Counted from the first letter of the stretch, positions 23,158-34,734 are shown. The stretch: DNA of 64,000 bases from Megaleporinus macrocephalus (GCA_021613375.1 CM038725.1:13695089-13759088); one strand, 5' to 3'. Numbers and translations are program-made. The notes: a model not told the origin generated them from the sequence alone.

Positions 23158-24062
23158 ACATGGCAACGTTTGCATGTTATTACCCCCCCCCCCCCTTCCC
23201 CTCCCTTTGTACTACTTAACCATCCACTGTATAACCCCTTGAGAACTGGGGCTGGTGAGGGGGACCAGGAGAGAGAAGGTGGATTGGATGCAGAAGGGTG
23301 GGGGGATGTGGGGTGGTGGTGGGGGGGGGGCTAATAGCTCATTGAAAAGCCTCTCCGGCTACACAGACCTGGAGGAAATGAAAGCACTTAGAGAGCCTTG
23401 TTCCACCGTGTCAAGCAAAGTCCACGTCTATTTCTGTCTGCTCTCGGAGCCTCAGCCGTACTGTTATGGCAAGAGAACTCCAAAACAAGAACCGGCGGGC
23501 AAATCAGACACTGTGTGACAGAGTGTGAGAGCTTATGCGGTTCTTGCACATAAGCTGCAGAGACAGGTGTTCTGCTTGCCTGCTATAAAGCCCTACTATG
23601 ACTGTATTGCCTTGACTTTGTTTGGATAAGTCGAGTCGAATTTGTGTTGATTTTATTTTTATGTAAGCCTGTTCAAGGTATCAGTGTGGAAGGTGTCGTC
23701 CGTCGAAGCATGTAACGACCCGTAAACGCCTGAAATAGAATCAGCCTGGATGTGACGACCAATTCACTTTGGCGTTGTGCGACGAAGCCCCACGCCACAA
23801 TCCTCCAGTTGTTTCTTTTGTTTACGCAACACTTTCTTTGTGTGATTTGTTGCCTTTAAATAGGCCATAAGAATTCGTCGCATATTCATGCAGCCTGAAT
23901 GTTTATTACTGACACTATTAGCATATTTCTTCCAGATGAGTCCAGACACCCGCAGCAGAGCTCATAAAAGAAACCCCTCCGAGTCCTCGTCTTCTTCTCG
24001 CTGTTGTAGAGATACTGTATGGCATCTGTGGCACTGGAAAACAATTTAATCCCCCCCTCCTC

Positions 24063-24063
<1 letters not shown>

Positions 24064-24093
<30 letters not shown>

Positions 24094-24107
24094 TCTCTCT
24101 CTCTCTC
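24064..24107 (+). repeat. (CT)n microsatellite
   Basis: About 20 CT units with a CC interruption. A second pure (CT)n of about 24 units follows 170 bases later. Confidence 0.95.
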
Positions 24108-24272
24108 ACTCTTTCCCTGCCTCTCTCTCCAGACAAAAGTAGTCTGGGGATGCATTAGTCACCTCCCCGCATCTGTCTTCTTCCCCGACAGCTTTAGATG
24201 TGAAAACAAAAAGGCAGAAAAGACGGAGGGAAGAGATGAGATAAGACGAGCCAAAAAGCAAGTGGAGTCATT

Positions 24273-24274
<2 letters not shown>

Positions 24275-24322
<48 letters not shown>
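24275..24322 (+). repeat. (CT)n microsatellite
   Basis: About 24 uninterrupted CT units ending in CAG. It resembles a splice acceptor, but the following sequence has no supported exon. Confidence 0.95.
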
Positions 24323-24325
<3 letters not shown>

Positions 24326-25498
24326 CCCAGCAGCTTTTAGGTAGGCTGGAAAGAAAAAAAAAGAATGTACCGCTTTCTCTTACTCCCCTTTTCTTCCCCA
24401 AAAATTCCACCTTCATGCATTATGTATGAGGTGCCCCACCCCTCGTGCTCAAGCGCTTGGTGCTTTGGCCCCGCTTTCACTTTTATGCTTTTGCCGTGAG
24501 CGTGCCTCGCTTCTCCTTCCTCCATCTCTCTCTATATTCATCTCTCTTTCTCTCCTGCACGCTGCTCCCTCCCTGTAGGAGCACACAAATGGCACAGCAT
24601 GAGCTATTTCCTCTCTGAACGCTAACTTGATTACTCTGTTTTTGTGCTTGGCCTTGTTTTTTTTTCTCTCTCTCTCTCTTTTGTATCATTGTCCCGAACA
24701 CAAATTTGTCAGAAAGAAAGCAATCATTTAATAAAACCCTCCAGCAGGCCATCAAATGGAAACAGGCTTAAAGCACTCCGCCACAGTCCATTTCTTTAAT
24801 TACATAGTTTGACTATTTTAAAAAAAAGTTGAACTAATGCGTCTGAGGCAGAGATTGAGAATAGCATCATTGAATGGTACTGAGTCAGTCATGTGGAACT
24901 CCAGGAACGCTCAGAAAACAAACTACTGGATTGGTGTGACATTTATAAGTTAAAGGGCCCATATATCATGGATCTTCTGTTTCTCTTTTTATTTTTAAAC
25001 TAGCCTCTGTGAGGTATGTATATGTTTAAGTCTCAAAACACTGTGCACTCCGCAGTCCAGTATGGTCCGTATGTGGTCCGTACGTATGCCCAGACTGCTT
25101 TTTGAATCAGCCCCACACCAAAGTACATCCAATCAGAGCACAGCTTATTTACATATCAGTTTTAAAGGAGCAGTAAACCAAAAAGCCTGTTTAATAGATT
25201 GTTTGCATATGCATCTCTATACTCTGTTACGAGGCAGGAAGATGAAATGCAGATTAAATGGTTTTCCATATAGGGAGCTCTATCACTAGCCCTCAGAATT
25301 CATATGTGGTGCATTTTTGATGGTTTCTCAAATCGATATAACCGAGCCACCACAACGGGCTTTTACCAAGTACCAAAAATTGTTGTTTATAAAAGAAAAA
25401 ATGTAACACCAGCAAAAATAGCATACCTTCACATGTTTGGGGTGAGGCTGAACTTCCTATTCACCAGCGTCTTGTTGGAATTTTCCCCTTTGTGAACT

Positions 25499-25677
25499 GT
25501 GTAAAATACAGTACTCCGATCTTCCTCACTGCACAAAACTCTAGTCAACTTCTTATTGACCATTTTTTTTCTGTTCCACCTTAAATTAATGCCCTGAATG
25601 TGGAAGAAGAAGACTGGTAAATAAGAATTTGACTTCAGCTTCGTGCAGTCAGGAAGATCGGAGTATTTTACACAATA
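25499..25677. repeat. Large near-perfect foldback (arms about 84 nt, loop about 14 nt)
   Basis: The left-arm words ACTCCGATCTTCCTCACTGC and CAACTTCTTATTGACC pair with GCAGTCAGGAAGATCGGAGT and GGTAAATAAGAATTTG on the right. The loop is centred near 25590. It sits within the Kolobok-like element. A transcript would form a long hairpin. Confidence 0.8.
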
Positions 25678-26162
25678 CATCTGTAGGTGTGAACTGGAGA
25701 TAGATCTAAAACTATAGCTACAAGCAAAACCACTATCAATAAAATCTGGGTTAACATGTACACAAAAGATAGTCAAGTGTAAATAACCTGCTGTGCAACT
25801 ACAATGAGCTGCAGTGATTTCTTCGTTCTGTTTTATGATAATCCATGTTTAGTGGCGTTTCACCAGACCACAGAGAGCGGTAGACCTACGTTAAGTAAGC
25901 AACTGTAATATTAATGTTGAGAAGTGCCACAGGGTTGAACGTTTGTTGCTGGTTAGTCCACAGAACAGAAAACCAAATAACAGTGACTGTTAAGCACCCT
26001 GATACAGAGGTCCACCCAACAGCTGAGTGCTTTTATAAGCTTTAATTTCGTTTGTGGAATGAAAGTGTGGAAAGAAAAGGTACTTATTATATCTTCTTCC
26101 TCAACAGCAGTTAATCTTTCAGTTCAGTTGAAAACTTGCTCTGCATAATATAAACATCACGT

Positions 26163-26721
26163 TAGGACTGTGCGATATTGACAAAAAGTGATATCTGGAT
26201 ATTTTCTGTAATTTATCGTTAACAATATTTTTTGAAACGATATTTTACATTATTTAAAAATGTGTTTGTGAAAGTTTTATATTTTACTAACTTGCATGTT
26301 TTAAAGGATATTAACATCCATCCATTATCTTCCGCTTTTTCCCCACTAGTCAGGGTCACAGGTGGAGGGGGGCTTGAGCCCATTCCAGCGTAATGGGGCG
26401 AAGGCTCTGCTGAAGTTTGCTGAAGTTTGCTGAGTGTGTGTTTTAGCTGGTTTAGGTCTGTCTTAGACTGTGGGGCTGGCGGAGTCTGAGTTTCTTCCCT
26501 TGGCACAGTGTTCACTCATTTTCAGCTTTAGGTGTGTTGTTTAGGCAGCTATGCTAGCTTTAGCCTATGCTAGCACACAGTATGAGCACTCTCAATGCGC
26601 ACTCGCAGCAGCCTATACTAAAGCACGTGAAGTCGAGGCGTTCTGATTGTTGTTTTTAATTTCCCGGTGAGTAGCGTACAATTAAGATATTATCATAGAC
26701 AATATATATCGCACACCCCTA
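26163..26721. mobile_element. hAT-like MITE (559 bp) nested in the Kolobok-like element
   Basis: The ends read TAGGACTGTGCGATAT and, inverted, TAGGGGTGTGCGATAT. They are flanked by CATCACGT on the left (26155-26162) and CATCACAT on the right (26722-26729), an 8-bp duplication with one change, as expected for hAT. It contains a further common fish repeat motif (CCATCCATTATCTTCCGC at about 26317) and no coding sequence. Confidence 0.75.
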
Positions 26722-26999
26722 CATCACATCCAACATGTTTTGTGATTTTCTGTATTATCCTTTATAATAACATCTACACTTTGCCCCCGTCTTCTTTTTT
26801 GCTTTTAACTTTCTGTCCTTCATCAGAATCACATATCTAGCTAGTACTTTAAAGAGTTAAGAGAGGTCAGAAAAGAACCATGTAAAAATGCATTTGGACT
26901 TTTATGGTACATAAGCCTGCACAGACATTTCTTGTGGACTCTAGAGATGAGGATAACATATGACAAGGTATACCATATGGGTCCTTTAATATTTTAAAG

Positions 27000-27520
27000 G
27001 TGCTGCAAGAGTTGGTTAAATTGTAAATAGTTTATTTTTATTATTCATAGCAGCTTATTGTAACATACTGGATATGTGGATGGATGTTCTAGCTGATCCG
27101 TTTACTTTCTCAGTTATAACAGCAAATCTACTACGTATACCCAGTGCACATTATGAAACTATCAAACGTTATCCCCCTGATGATTTCCATATGATACCGC
27201 ATCAGCCACAATATTCAAAAATATTCTCTGGGCACAAAACCCAATTTCATCTCATTGTTTCTTGCTTGGTGAGTGGGGAATTAGCTTATCGCTTATTTGC
27301 TGCCTTCTGCTGTAACGTCCCGCTAATCCTGCATTCATGAGCGGAGATCCAGGCTAGATTGAATTGAATCATGCAGAGTTTGTATGCGACTGCTAGCAGC
27401 AACTGTGGGGGCCCGAGCATTGCACGGCGGTAGCATATTCAGTGGCAGTGGATTTGCACTCTAATGAAGGCCGTCAAGGTGGTGTAGAAGGAGTGAAGGT
27501 AGTTTAATGCAGTCAGGAGT
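27000..27520. other. Intergenic, no feature seen
   Basis: AT-rich sequence followed by a more balanced block (about 27250-27480). No reading frame with coding character and no recognisable repeat before the (TG)n tract at 27521-27541. Confidence 0.5.
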
Positions 27521-27779
27521 TTGTGTGTGTGTGTGTGTGTGTTTGTTTTCATATTTATACACACATCCTGAGATATTCTAAGACTGGAGTATACAAAGAA
27601 AGTGAAACTTCTATCAACCATGAGAGACCAACCATGCAACCATCAAAACTCACCATCCGGGAAGCACCACCTAAAGCTTTCCTCTTTAACTCCACTCCTG
27701 CATCAGATCTGAAAACATCCATATCTGTTTCTGTTCATGCTTCCACTGTGAGAAGAATGTTAACACTATAGGTCTGAAT

Positions 27780-28274
27780 GGATGTGTAGCTGTAAAGAAG
27801 CTCCTCACTTTAAAAAAAAAAAGAAATAGACTATAAAGAACATTTGCAAATCAAACAAAGAAGCTGCTGATGTTCTCAGAACAATAGACCGACCACCTCC
27901 AGAACCAGTCCAGAACTCAGCATCACTTAATTTGTTTGGGATTATGTTAAGAAGCAGAAACTGCTAAACCAGCTTCTAAGACTGAACTTGAGGTGTGAAA
28001 AAGAATCCCTGCTGATTTATTTTAAGAACTGAATGCAGTAAAATGAAAATGTTCTGCTCTTATAGCACAATAAATGCATCATCAAGCATCATATTGATAT
28101 TTTGGTCAGCATCTGGTCAACATCTGTCTGATACTGATACATTTTCTTTAAGCTAATTTCTGTTGATTTCAACATGACTCCTTGTATATACCTACTGAAA
28201 AATGAATGAGTTTGTTGACATTTTCACTGGAAATGGAATAAATGAAGCAGAGTCACTGACCTCTGCACAGTTCT
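27780..28274. mobile_element. Tc1-like non-autonomous element, 3' half
   Basis: It shares the order GACC-CTCCAGAACCAGTCC, GGGATTATG and GCTTCTAAGACTGAACTT with the copy at 16229-16500. It ends in CTCTGCACAGTTCTGTG, the inverse of the ACTGTGCAG terminus seen at 15441. The 5' half is missing. Confidence 0.5.
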
Positions 28275-28473
28275 GTGTAATATATATGCGGTGACATATT
28301 ATTATTGATTGTAGGCAAACAAAACCAAATATCTCAATTTTTCACATTATTTGAAAATGCCTGTTGCCCCTGACATCGTAATTCTCATCACGAAAGCACC
28401 ATATCATACATGTCCTACATTGAAGTATTTACAGATCAACAGTTTAAACATTTTCAGGAGAGAAACATTATGA

Positions 28474-29140
28474 CTAACACTAATCAGCCATAATATTAAA
28501 CTACCTCCTTGTTTCAACTCTCTTTATCCATTTTATCAGCTCCACTTACCGTATAGGGACACTTTGTAGTCCTATACTCACAGACTGTAATGTCAGGACC
28601 ACCAGAGCAGGTATTATTTGGGTGGTGAACCATTCTCAGCACTGCAGTGACACTGACGTGGTGGTGATATGTTAGTGTGTGTTGTGCTGGTATGAGTGGA
28701 TCAGACACAGCAGTGCTGCTGGAGTTTTTAAATACCTCAGTGTCACTACTGGACTGAGAATATTTCAATAACCAAAACTATCCAACCAACAGTGTCCTGT
28801 GGGCAGCGTCCTCTGACCACTGATGAATATTTCCTGATGTATATTCCCTTATATATTTCAGTTATTACTATAAGTATATATTCTAGCTTATTGTTTACTT
28901 CATTATTGTTTATTTATTGTAAGTTTGCACTGTTTTTACTACATGTATATAATGCTGCCCTGCTGTAGAGTTATGTCCTGACATGATGTGCAAATGACAA
29001 ATAAACTTGAAACTTGAAGGGCGAGAGAATAACCAACACAAACTGCTCAACTGAGTAGCTACTGTACCTGATTATACATCTATAAGGTGGACCTTGTGGT
29101 GTCTAATGTAGTGGAGAGTGAGTGGACTGGAGTTTTACTA
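28474..29140 (+). mobile_element. Dispersed repeat family A, nearly complete copy with nested insertion
   Basis: It begins near CAGCCATAATATTAAACTAC and contains AGCAGGTATTATTTGG, AGACACAGCAGTGCTGCTGG and CAGTGTCCTGTGGGCAGC. It resumes after a 192-bp foreign piece at GGCGAGAGAATAACC and runs to about 29140. The family has the form of a non-autonomous DNA element with terminus CAGCCATAA, but no transposase is known to me for it. Confidence 0.65.
28827..29018 (+). mobile_element. Retroposon tail inserted in family A repeat
   Basis: The A-family sequence breaks after CCACTGATGA and resumes at GGCGAGAGAATAACC. The 192 bases between end in CAAATGACAAATAAACTTG, a typical teleost retroposon 3' end. 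The insert is 5' truncated. Confidence 0.6.
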
Positions 29141-29149
29141 ATTCTGAAA

Positions 29150-30160
29150 ATACTAAGCAAGGTTTTTGCACAACAGCAACAATATATCTAATACTGGCAG
29201 GACGTATTATTAATACATATGATATTTCTGAAAAAATTGAGTGTAGCCAAGCTTTTAGGGGGAAACAGGCCCAAATAGCCTGAAAAAATAAAACAAGAAA
29301 GATTATCTGTTGAACAAGAGGATGGGGCAATGGAACGAGGTTTTATTACCATTCTACAAACCGGCTACTGCCTGTAAGCCTCTGGGAAGTTTTTCTTCTG
29401 GTATGTCTCACGCCTCTACAACTGGTCTTCTACGTTCTGCTCTGAAGTTAATGATCATTTGCGAGGATTTTGCATTTTTGAATCTCTTAGATCTCATCAT
29501 TACTCTTTTAATAATGGAGCAGATAATTAGCAAGGCACGTTTATCCTCCGGCACAGACTCGTTTGTAAAATGTGTGTGCAAGGGTTAAAAAATCCACAAT
29601 ATTAATTATTCAGCTTTAACGCACGTGCACAGCAAGCTGAATTGGTTGGCCTACAGATATTATTTCTGTTAAAAGCTGAATGTGTGTGTGAGAGCTGTTT
29701 TACTGTCTTTGTGGGGACCAGATGTCCTTGTAACAATTGCTAAAGATGAGTACAGAAGTCCTGTTTCCGACAGCATATTTGTCCGCTGGGTCTTCATTGT
29801 AGCTTCAGCTGTACCCATGCGTATTTCGACTCTACAGAAATCAGTTTTTTGCTATTTTGCTGTGTCAAAATTGTTGTCCCTGGTAATAAACCACACACGA
29901 CAGAGATCAGAGTGAGAAAATACAGGATTGTTCCTTTAAGGTCTGGTCTCGGTCTGTGCTCAGTCCAGTCTTTCATAGACAGCTGTTTCATTACCTGTGA
30001 TTACAGCTGCAATAAAAGTTCCATTTCATTTCTTGTACTGGGCAGCTGCTGGGAACAAATCTGGGTTGTGCTTGGCCCCAGCTGTCCGTCCAGAAAGGAG
30101 CACAAAGAGCACTCTTTAAAAGACTGCAATGTGAAAATACAGACCAACATTAAAGTTACT
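29150..30160. other. Intergenic, no supported feature
   Basis: AT-rich unique-looking sequence. Several short frames occur, but none shows coding bias, splice sites or recognisable protein motifs. Confidence 0.5.
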
Positions 30161-30165
30161 CCTAA

Positions 30166-30646
30166 AGCTTATATATACTTAACGTTAAATACGGACACGG
30201 ATACGCGGGAACTTTCTGTCTGTACTCTGTATTTCTCTGTACATGTATTTCGTGCATAATTTGCGCGTTTTTAGAAAGTTTACTGATACGGATGGGGCGG
30301 AGCAATACCGCTGCAGACCGTGGGGGCAGTGCAAGACGCCGCCACTTCCATACGAACACGACGAAGGAAAAATGGCGGGACTTTTTGAAGAGAGGTTGTG
30401 CGAGTTGGTTATAAATTTTAACCCAACAAAAACAAACTGTTGTTTTTGTTGTTTTTGAAGCAAATCCAGAACTATGAGCTCATCCACCACCGTCATGTTT
30501 GATTTACTCCTAACTGCCCTCTACTGGAAGTGTTGCTCAACAACCATGACAACGGAGCTGACACAGAAAGAAGCATGTGGGCAGTGAGGGTTTATATATT
30601 GCTTGAAACGCACAGACACGCACGTAGAGGGAGTATAAATGAGCCT
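30166..30646. mobile_element. PIF/Harbinger-type MITE, copy 2 (481 bp)
   Basis: The right end AGTATAAATGAGCCT is identical to copy 1, while the left end AGCTTATATATACTT has diverged. TAA flanks both ends (30163-30165 and 30647-30649). The interior matches 11947-12430 closely (GGAGCAATACCGCTGCAGAC, CTCTACTGGAAGTGTTGCTC). Its right edge supplied the TTAA used by the piggyBac element next to it. Confidence 0.82.
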
Positions 30647-30649
30647 TAA

Positions 30650-32112
30650 CCCTTGTGTTGTCTTGCGGGTCAAAACTGACCTGCTACCATGTTCAGCTGT
30701 AGAAAAAATACCTTAAACTATCTTTTTCCAACGTGAAATTTTATGACTTTTCCTAAAGTGACCCCATCATTAGAAGAAGTGATACTATGTTTTTGTTTAT
30801 GTTTCCATGTGGGCTGTACACCACTAGGGTACAAGGATTGTCTTATGGGTCATTTTTGACCCGTGAATTATAAAAGCATTTAAACACCAGAAAAAAGTTC
30901 AAAGGCCACACGCAAACTCTCTAACACACACCCACACCCACACACAGACACACACACACACACACATACATATCAAAGAAACTGGAACTTGCATTTGACC
31001 TGCACCTGCACTCTTGATCTGCAGCTATCCCAATCACACAGCTCCCAAACAAAACAAAAAACAAAAATCTCAGACATAATAAAACAAATTCAGTATATGG
31101 GGTATAAAGATACCCCGAATCAAGGTACCCCTAGTTGGTTCTTTGCTGAAGCCATAAGAAGACGTTTCACTGCCAACAGGTCCGAGATGAGATATTTTCA
31201 GGAGCTCAGGAGGAACAAGAGGATGAAGATGCATCTGAAGAGGAAGATGGGGAGGAATGCAACCCAGATGATGATGCATCTTTGGATGAAGAAGAGGAAA
31301 TCCCTCAAGCTGACCGAGATTGCATGGTCCTCATCAAATTCAGACAGCAACCAGGGAAGAACAGCAGCACCAAACATCATAAGGATGACTCCAGAAAAAA
31401 ACAAGAGAAAAAACAAGAGAAGGATGTTCCTTGAGGAGTTGGGAAAGACTCCTGTCACCCCATGCATTGAGAGAAGGGAGCGCCTGCCCCACACATGCCT
31501 CTGCAGCCATTGTGGAGGCAGTTCAGGGAGCTGAATCTTGTCCTGATCTACCTGAGGCTGCAGCTGGGTCACTCAAAAGAAAAAGGTGCCAGTTCTGCCC
31601 CTGGAAGAAGGACTGCAAGACAAAACGTGTGCTGCACATGTGGGAAACACATCTGCAAAGTCCATTCTCACATACTACATGTTCTACATGTGCCAAATAG
31701 AGTTAATGTTGAAAACTGTTCACAAAATCAATCAACATTTTGTTGTTTTATTGTGTTATGAGAGAATTATTTCACTATTTTCCCTTTCAATATAATTAAT
31801 TCAGAATTAGTTACTTCACATTTATAATAGCATAATAAACCTTTACTGAATAAATGAAAACTGTTGGTTTGTGGTAAAAAAGTGTAATACTGTTTATTGC
31901 TGATTGTATTTTTGTATTGTGTAACAAAAACTACATGATAATAAATCAATTCAATTGAGTTGAATTGATAAATAACAGGTTGTTTCATCGTGCAAAATCA
32001 ATTTTGGATTCACAATTCAATTAAGCTGCTTTATTTTGGGGCTTTGGTAGGGCGGGTCATTTTTGACCCGTAGGACAAGGGGAGTAAACAGAATGTTAAG
32101 ATCGCACAAGGG
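30650..32112 (+). mobile_element. piggyBac-type element with internal deletion (1463 bp)
   Basis: It is flanked by TTAA at 30646-30649 and 32113-32116, with termini CCCTTGTG and CACAAGGG. Subterminal palindromic words GGGTCAAAACTGACC, GGGTCATTTTTGACCC (twice) occur near both ends. It retains the two ends of a transposase gene and lacks the catalytic core, so it could only have moved in trans. Confidence 0.85.
31155..31699 (+). pseudogene. piggyBac transposase, internally deleted
   Basis: One frame gives an acidic N-terminal segment (QEEQEDEDASEEEDGEE, then NPDDDASLDEEEE), as in piggyBac transposases. After a join near 31400 a second frame gives the C-terminal part, FLEELGKTPVTPCIERRERL, and then a Cys-rich zinc-binding tail beginning KRKRCQFCPWKKDCKTK with a downstream CGKHICKVHSH in yet another frame. 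The whole central DDD catalytic region is missing, and at least two frame changes are present. This is a dead transposase retained inside a non-autonomous element. Confidence 0.75.
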
Positions 32113-32119
32113 TTAAGCA

Positions 32120-32421
32120 TATATAAACTACAACTTGCTTACTTTTTGATGTAGTATGTAAAGATTGTAACATAAATTTTATTGTTTTGTCCATATTTGA
32201 GAACTGAGCTGCAAAAATAGAAGCTTTATTTTTATTTGTTTTTGTATTGTGACAAAATCAATCTGTGATTTCACATACATCCTCCTGTCCAGCCTAGCAC
32301 TTTAGCTCTTCACATTGATCTTATGAGGGGTGTTTCAGCCTGGACTGCTTTTTTAATAAGGCTAAATACCAGACAGCCAATCGGCACAGGCACAAGTCTT
32401 AAAGGTACAGTAACAGTCTGC

Positions 32422-32505
<84 letters not shown>

Positions 32506-33280
32506 TTGCAAACATCATTTCTAACCCAAGAAAAAAAAACATTCAGAAGAATGTAGGATATGGCCCACTTGATGGACGTGCCCTGCTAGAATTGACTGTT
32601 GCTAAATAATAATTGATGCAACTCTCAGCCAATCAGCATTGTTTATCAACATTCCATCCTCCGTCAAGACTATGTTTACAGCTCACTGTCAAAACTACTA
32701 ACAGGCAGAATTATACTGGCTCTAAAGTGAGCCACACTTTATCTGAGTCACTGTATTTACTTGAAACCATAATGAAGTAAACTTACAGAGCAATATTAAA
32801 ATCAATCAGCAAAGTTTTTTATACTCTTCCGCTGCTACACTTCTCTGAGCTGCTGACAGTTGTTTGACACATGAATAAGATAAAATCTGCAGTGTTTACA
32901 TTAGTGAAACAGTATAAACACTAATGTACCCATCATTTGTATTGTTTCATTAAAGTTTGTGGACCTTATTTATAGATCAGTTTGTTGTGGACGTCACGGT
33001 TATGTTGCATATTGTGGTGTCAGAAAAAAAGTGGAGCAAAAACATTTGTTTGAGTTTTCCCTGTCGATCTTGGCGCTGGGTTTATTCTGTTTGTGCTGGA
33101 ACTGTGGGACACGTTAATGTTAAATGCTGAACCAATGGGTCAGTGTTGTTTCCTCATGTTTGCTAACGTTTGGGATAGTTTTTGTGACTGCTCCACCATA
33201 TGAGGTCAATTTGAGCAAGAAGCTGACTTAAGTATCATAACCCTGACAGTAAGTTTGTTAAGGAAATTAAGTGACGCTTA
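32120..33280. other. Intergenic, AT-rich, with a long (TA)n
   Basis: Apart from a (TA)n of about 39 units at 32424-32501, no gene or named repeat was recognised. Confidence 0.5.
32424..32501. repeat. (TA)n microsatellite
   Basis: About 39 uninterrupted TA units. Confidence 0.97.
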
Positions 33281-33282
33281 CG

Positions 33283-33630
33283 CATGTAGTTTAGTGACGT
33301 CAATTTGATGCACAGTTGCATTTATTTACGTTTAGCAGTATTAGTATTACGACTCCTGAACGACCTTGTAATTCAGATGATGGAATGATATTCAGGATCT
33401 TTTAATAATACCACATTTTTAGTGATAAAGGTGATTTTTCAGAAGCCCGTTTAATTCTTGACAAATCTAGCTTAGACCCAGAGTTCCAAATATGGGCATA
33501 AAGCAAATTACAGAATGAAGTCAGTGGTCTATTCTAACTGTCACTGTCTGCCACCAGTTAAGCTGTGCCCACAAAACATAGTCCAAAAGGAATGCAACTG
33601 TGCATCAAATTGACGTCACTAAGCTACATG
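33283..33630. mobile_element. Foldback/MITE with 40-bp inverted arms
   Basis: The left arm 33283-33322 contains GTGACGTCAATTTGATGCAC. The right arm 33591-33630 is its reverse complement with one mismatch (TAGTTTAG against TAGCTTAG). The 268-bp interior is non-coding. No matching flanking duplication is visible, so the class is undetermined. Each arm carries a CRE-like TGACGTCA. Confidence 0.65.
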
Positions 33631-33867
33631 AAGTGGGCTAGACAGTGTTCTGGCGAGTGCCATGTGATGGAAATGTTTATCCCAGCGAACATGTATATAA
33701 CACAAAAAAATAGTCTATAAGACAAGTAGCTACTTTATTGTTGTTTAGTATGAGTTTTATCATTGGCTTTAGCACTAGCTCATCTGAAGGGGCAGCTTTC
33801 TTAGTTCAGACCTCCTTATTATCTATTTTTGTGGTGAAGGTTTTGTGTATATGAATGTTTTTATTGT

Positions 33868-34440
33868 CTTGTCAAGTCAAGTCAAGTTTATTTATATTAT
33901 ATATCTATATATCTATATATTATTTATTTATTTATATACAGTCTCAAAGCAGCTTTTTTGAAAAACAGACAGTTTTGAAAACAGACAGTTACAACATATA
34001 TCCCACAGTGAGCAAGCCAGAGGCAACAGTGGCAAGAACAACTACCTTAACTGTAGGAAGAAACTTTGGGTGGAACCAGACTCACAAGGGGAGACCCGTC
34101 CTCCTCTGGTCAAACAGTATTTACAGTTTAATAAACTAAACCCCAAAGAAAAGAGTCTCTGTTTGAAATCTGGATAGCAAAGCTTTAGAAGCTGCACAGG
34201 TAGAGTGTAAGACTAAGGCAGTCTCTGACTGAGTCTTTATGTAAAGTGAGTGTGAGCTGAAACAGTCCCATCCTATCTCAATGCTGGTACATCTGGATGG
34301 TGTACAGTGATGTAACTGAGGGTGTAGCAGTTGACACAGATGGACAGGTGAGCTGGCTGGTGATGGGTGGGGAGGAGGCCCTGATGGTCAGTCCTTCAAC
34401 AGCGTTCAACAGACTGTTGCTGTTGCTATTGCTGTTGTTT
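33868..34440 (+). repeat. Teleost dispersed repeat starting GTCAAGTCAAGTCAAG
   Basis: The words CAAGTTTATTTATATTATAT, GTCTCAAAGCAGCTTTTTTG, GTGAGCAAGCCAGAGGCAAC and AGGAAGAAACTTTGGGTGG in this order are a well-known teleost interspersed repeat (recognised from memory). The part after 34150 is less certain. Confidence 0.6.
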
Positions 34441-34734
34441 TGTTGTTTTCAACAAACGCTGCATGTTTGTGTGCAGTGTAATTGTTTTTTTATCTACATT
34501 GGCCTACATTCCTGTTGAAGATCTAGCACCCCTGATCATTATTTTTTAATATTATGATAAAATGTAATCAAATAACTACAGTAAGTAAAGAAGGTGAATT
34601 TTAAACCCATCGTCAAGAAAAGGAGGCATAGACTTGACTGACCTCACCTTAATACCAAGCTCGGACCCAGGCATATCTGCTCAGTGAGGGTCCAAAGAAG
34701 GTTGAATGCACAGCTTGTCTTTAAGTTCTATTTG

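Larger units (their letters stand above)
22800..24950. other. Intergenic stretch with simple repeats and two unique blocks
   Basis: It contains (AG)n at 23126-23150, a C-run at 23183-23195, a G-rich stretch at 23290-23331, and (CT)n at 24064-24107 and 24275-24322. Non-repetitive sequence at about 23340-23960 and 24110-24250 could be regulatory but shows no exon. Reading frames over the CT tracts are artefacts. Confidence 0.6.
24954..26985. mobile_element. 2-kb Kolobok-like non-autonomous DNA transposon
   Basis: The ends are AGGGCCCATAT and ATATGGGTCCT (one mismatch), flanked on both sides by TTAA (24950-24953 and 26986-26989). A TTAA duplication with a purine-starting terminus fits the Kolobok superfamily better than piggyBac, which starts CCC. 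The interior has no transposase, a strong inverted repeat at 25499-25677 and a nested hAT-like MITE. Without that insertion the element would be about 1.47 kb. Confidence 0.7.

Noticed and set aside
24275..24430. CT tract ending in CAG as a splice acceptor at 24322
   Set aside because: The following sequence shows no sustained coding frame or matching donor.
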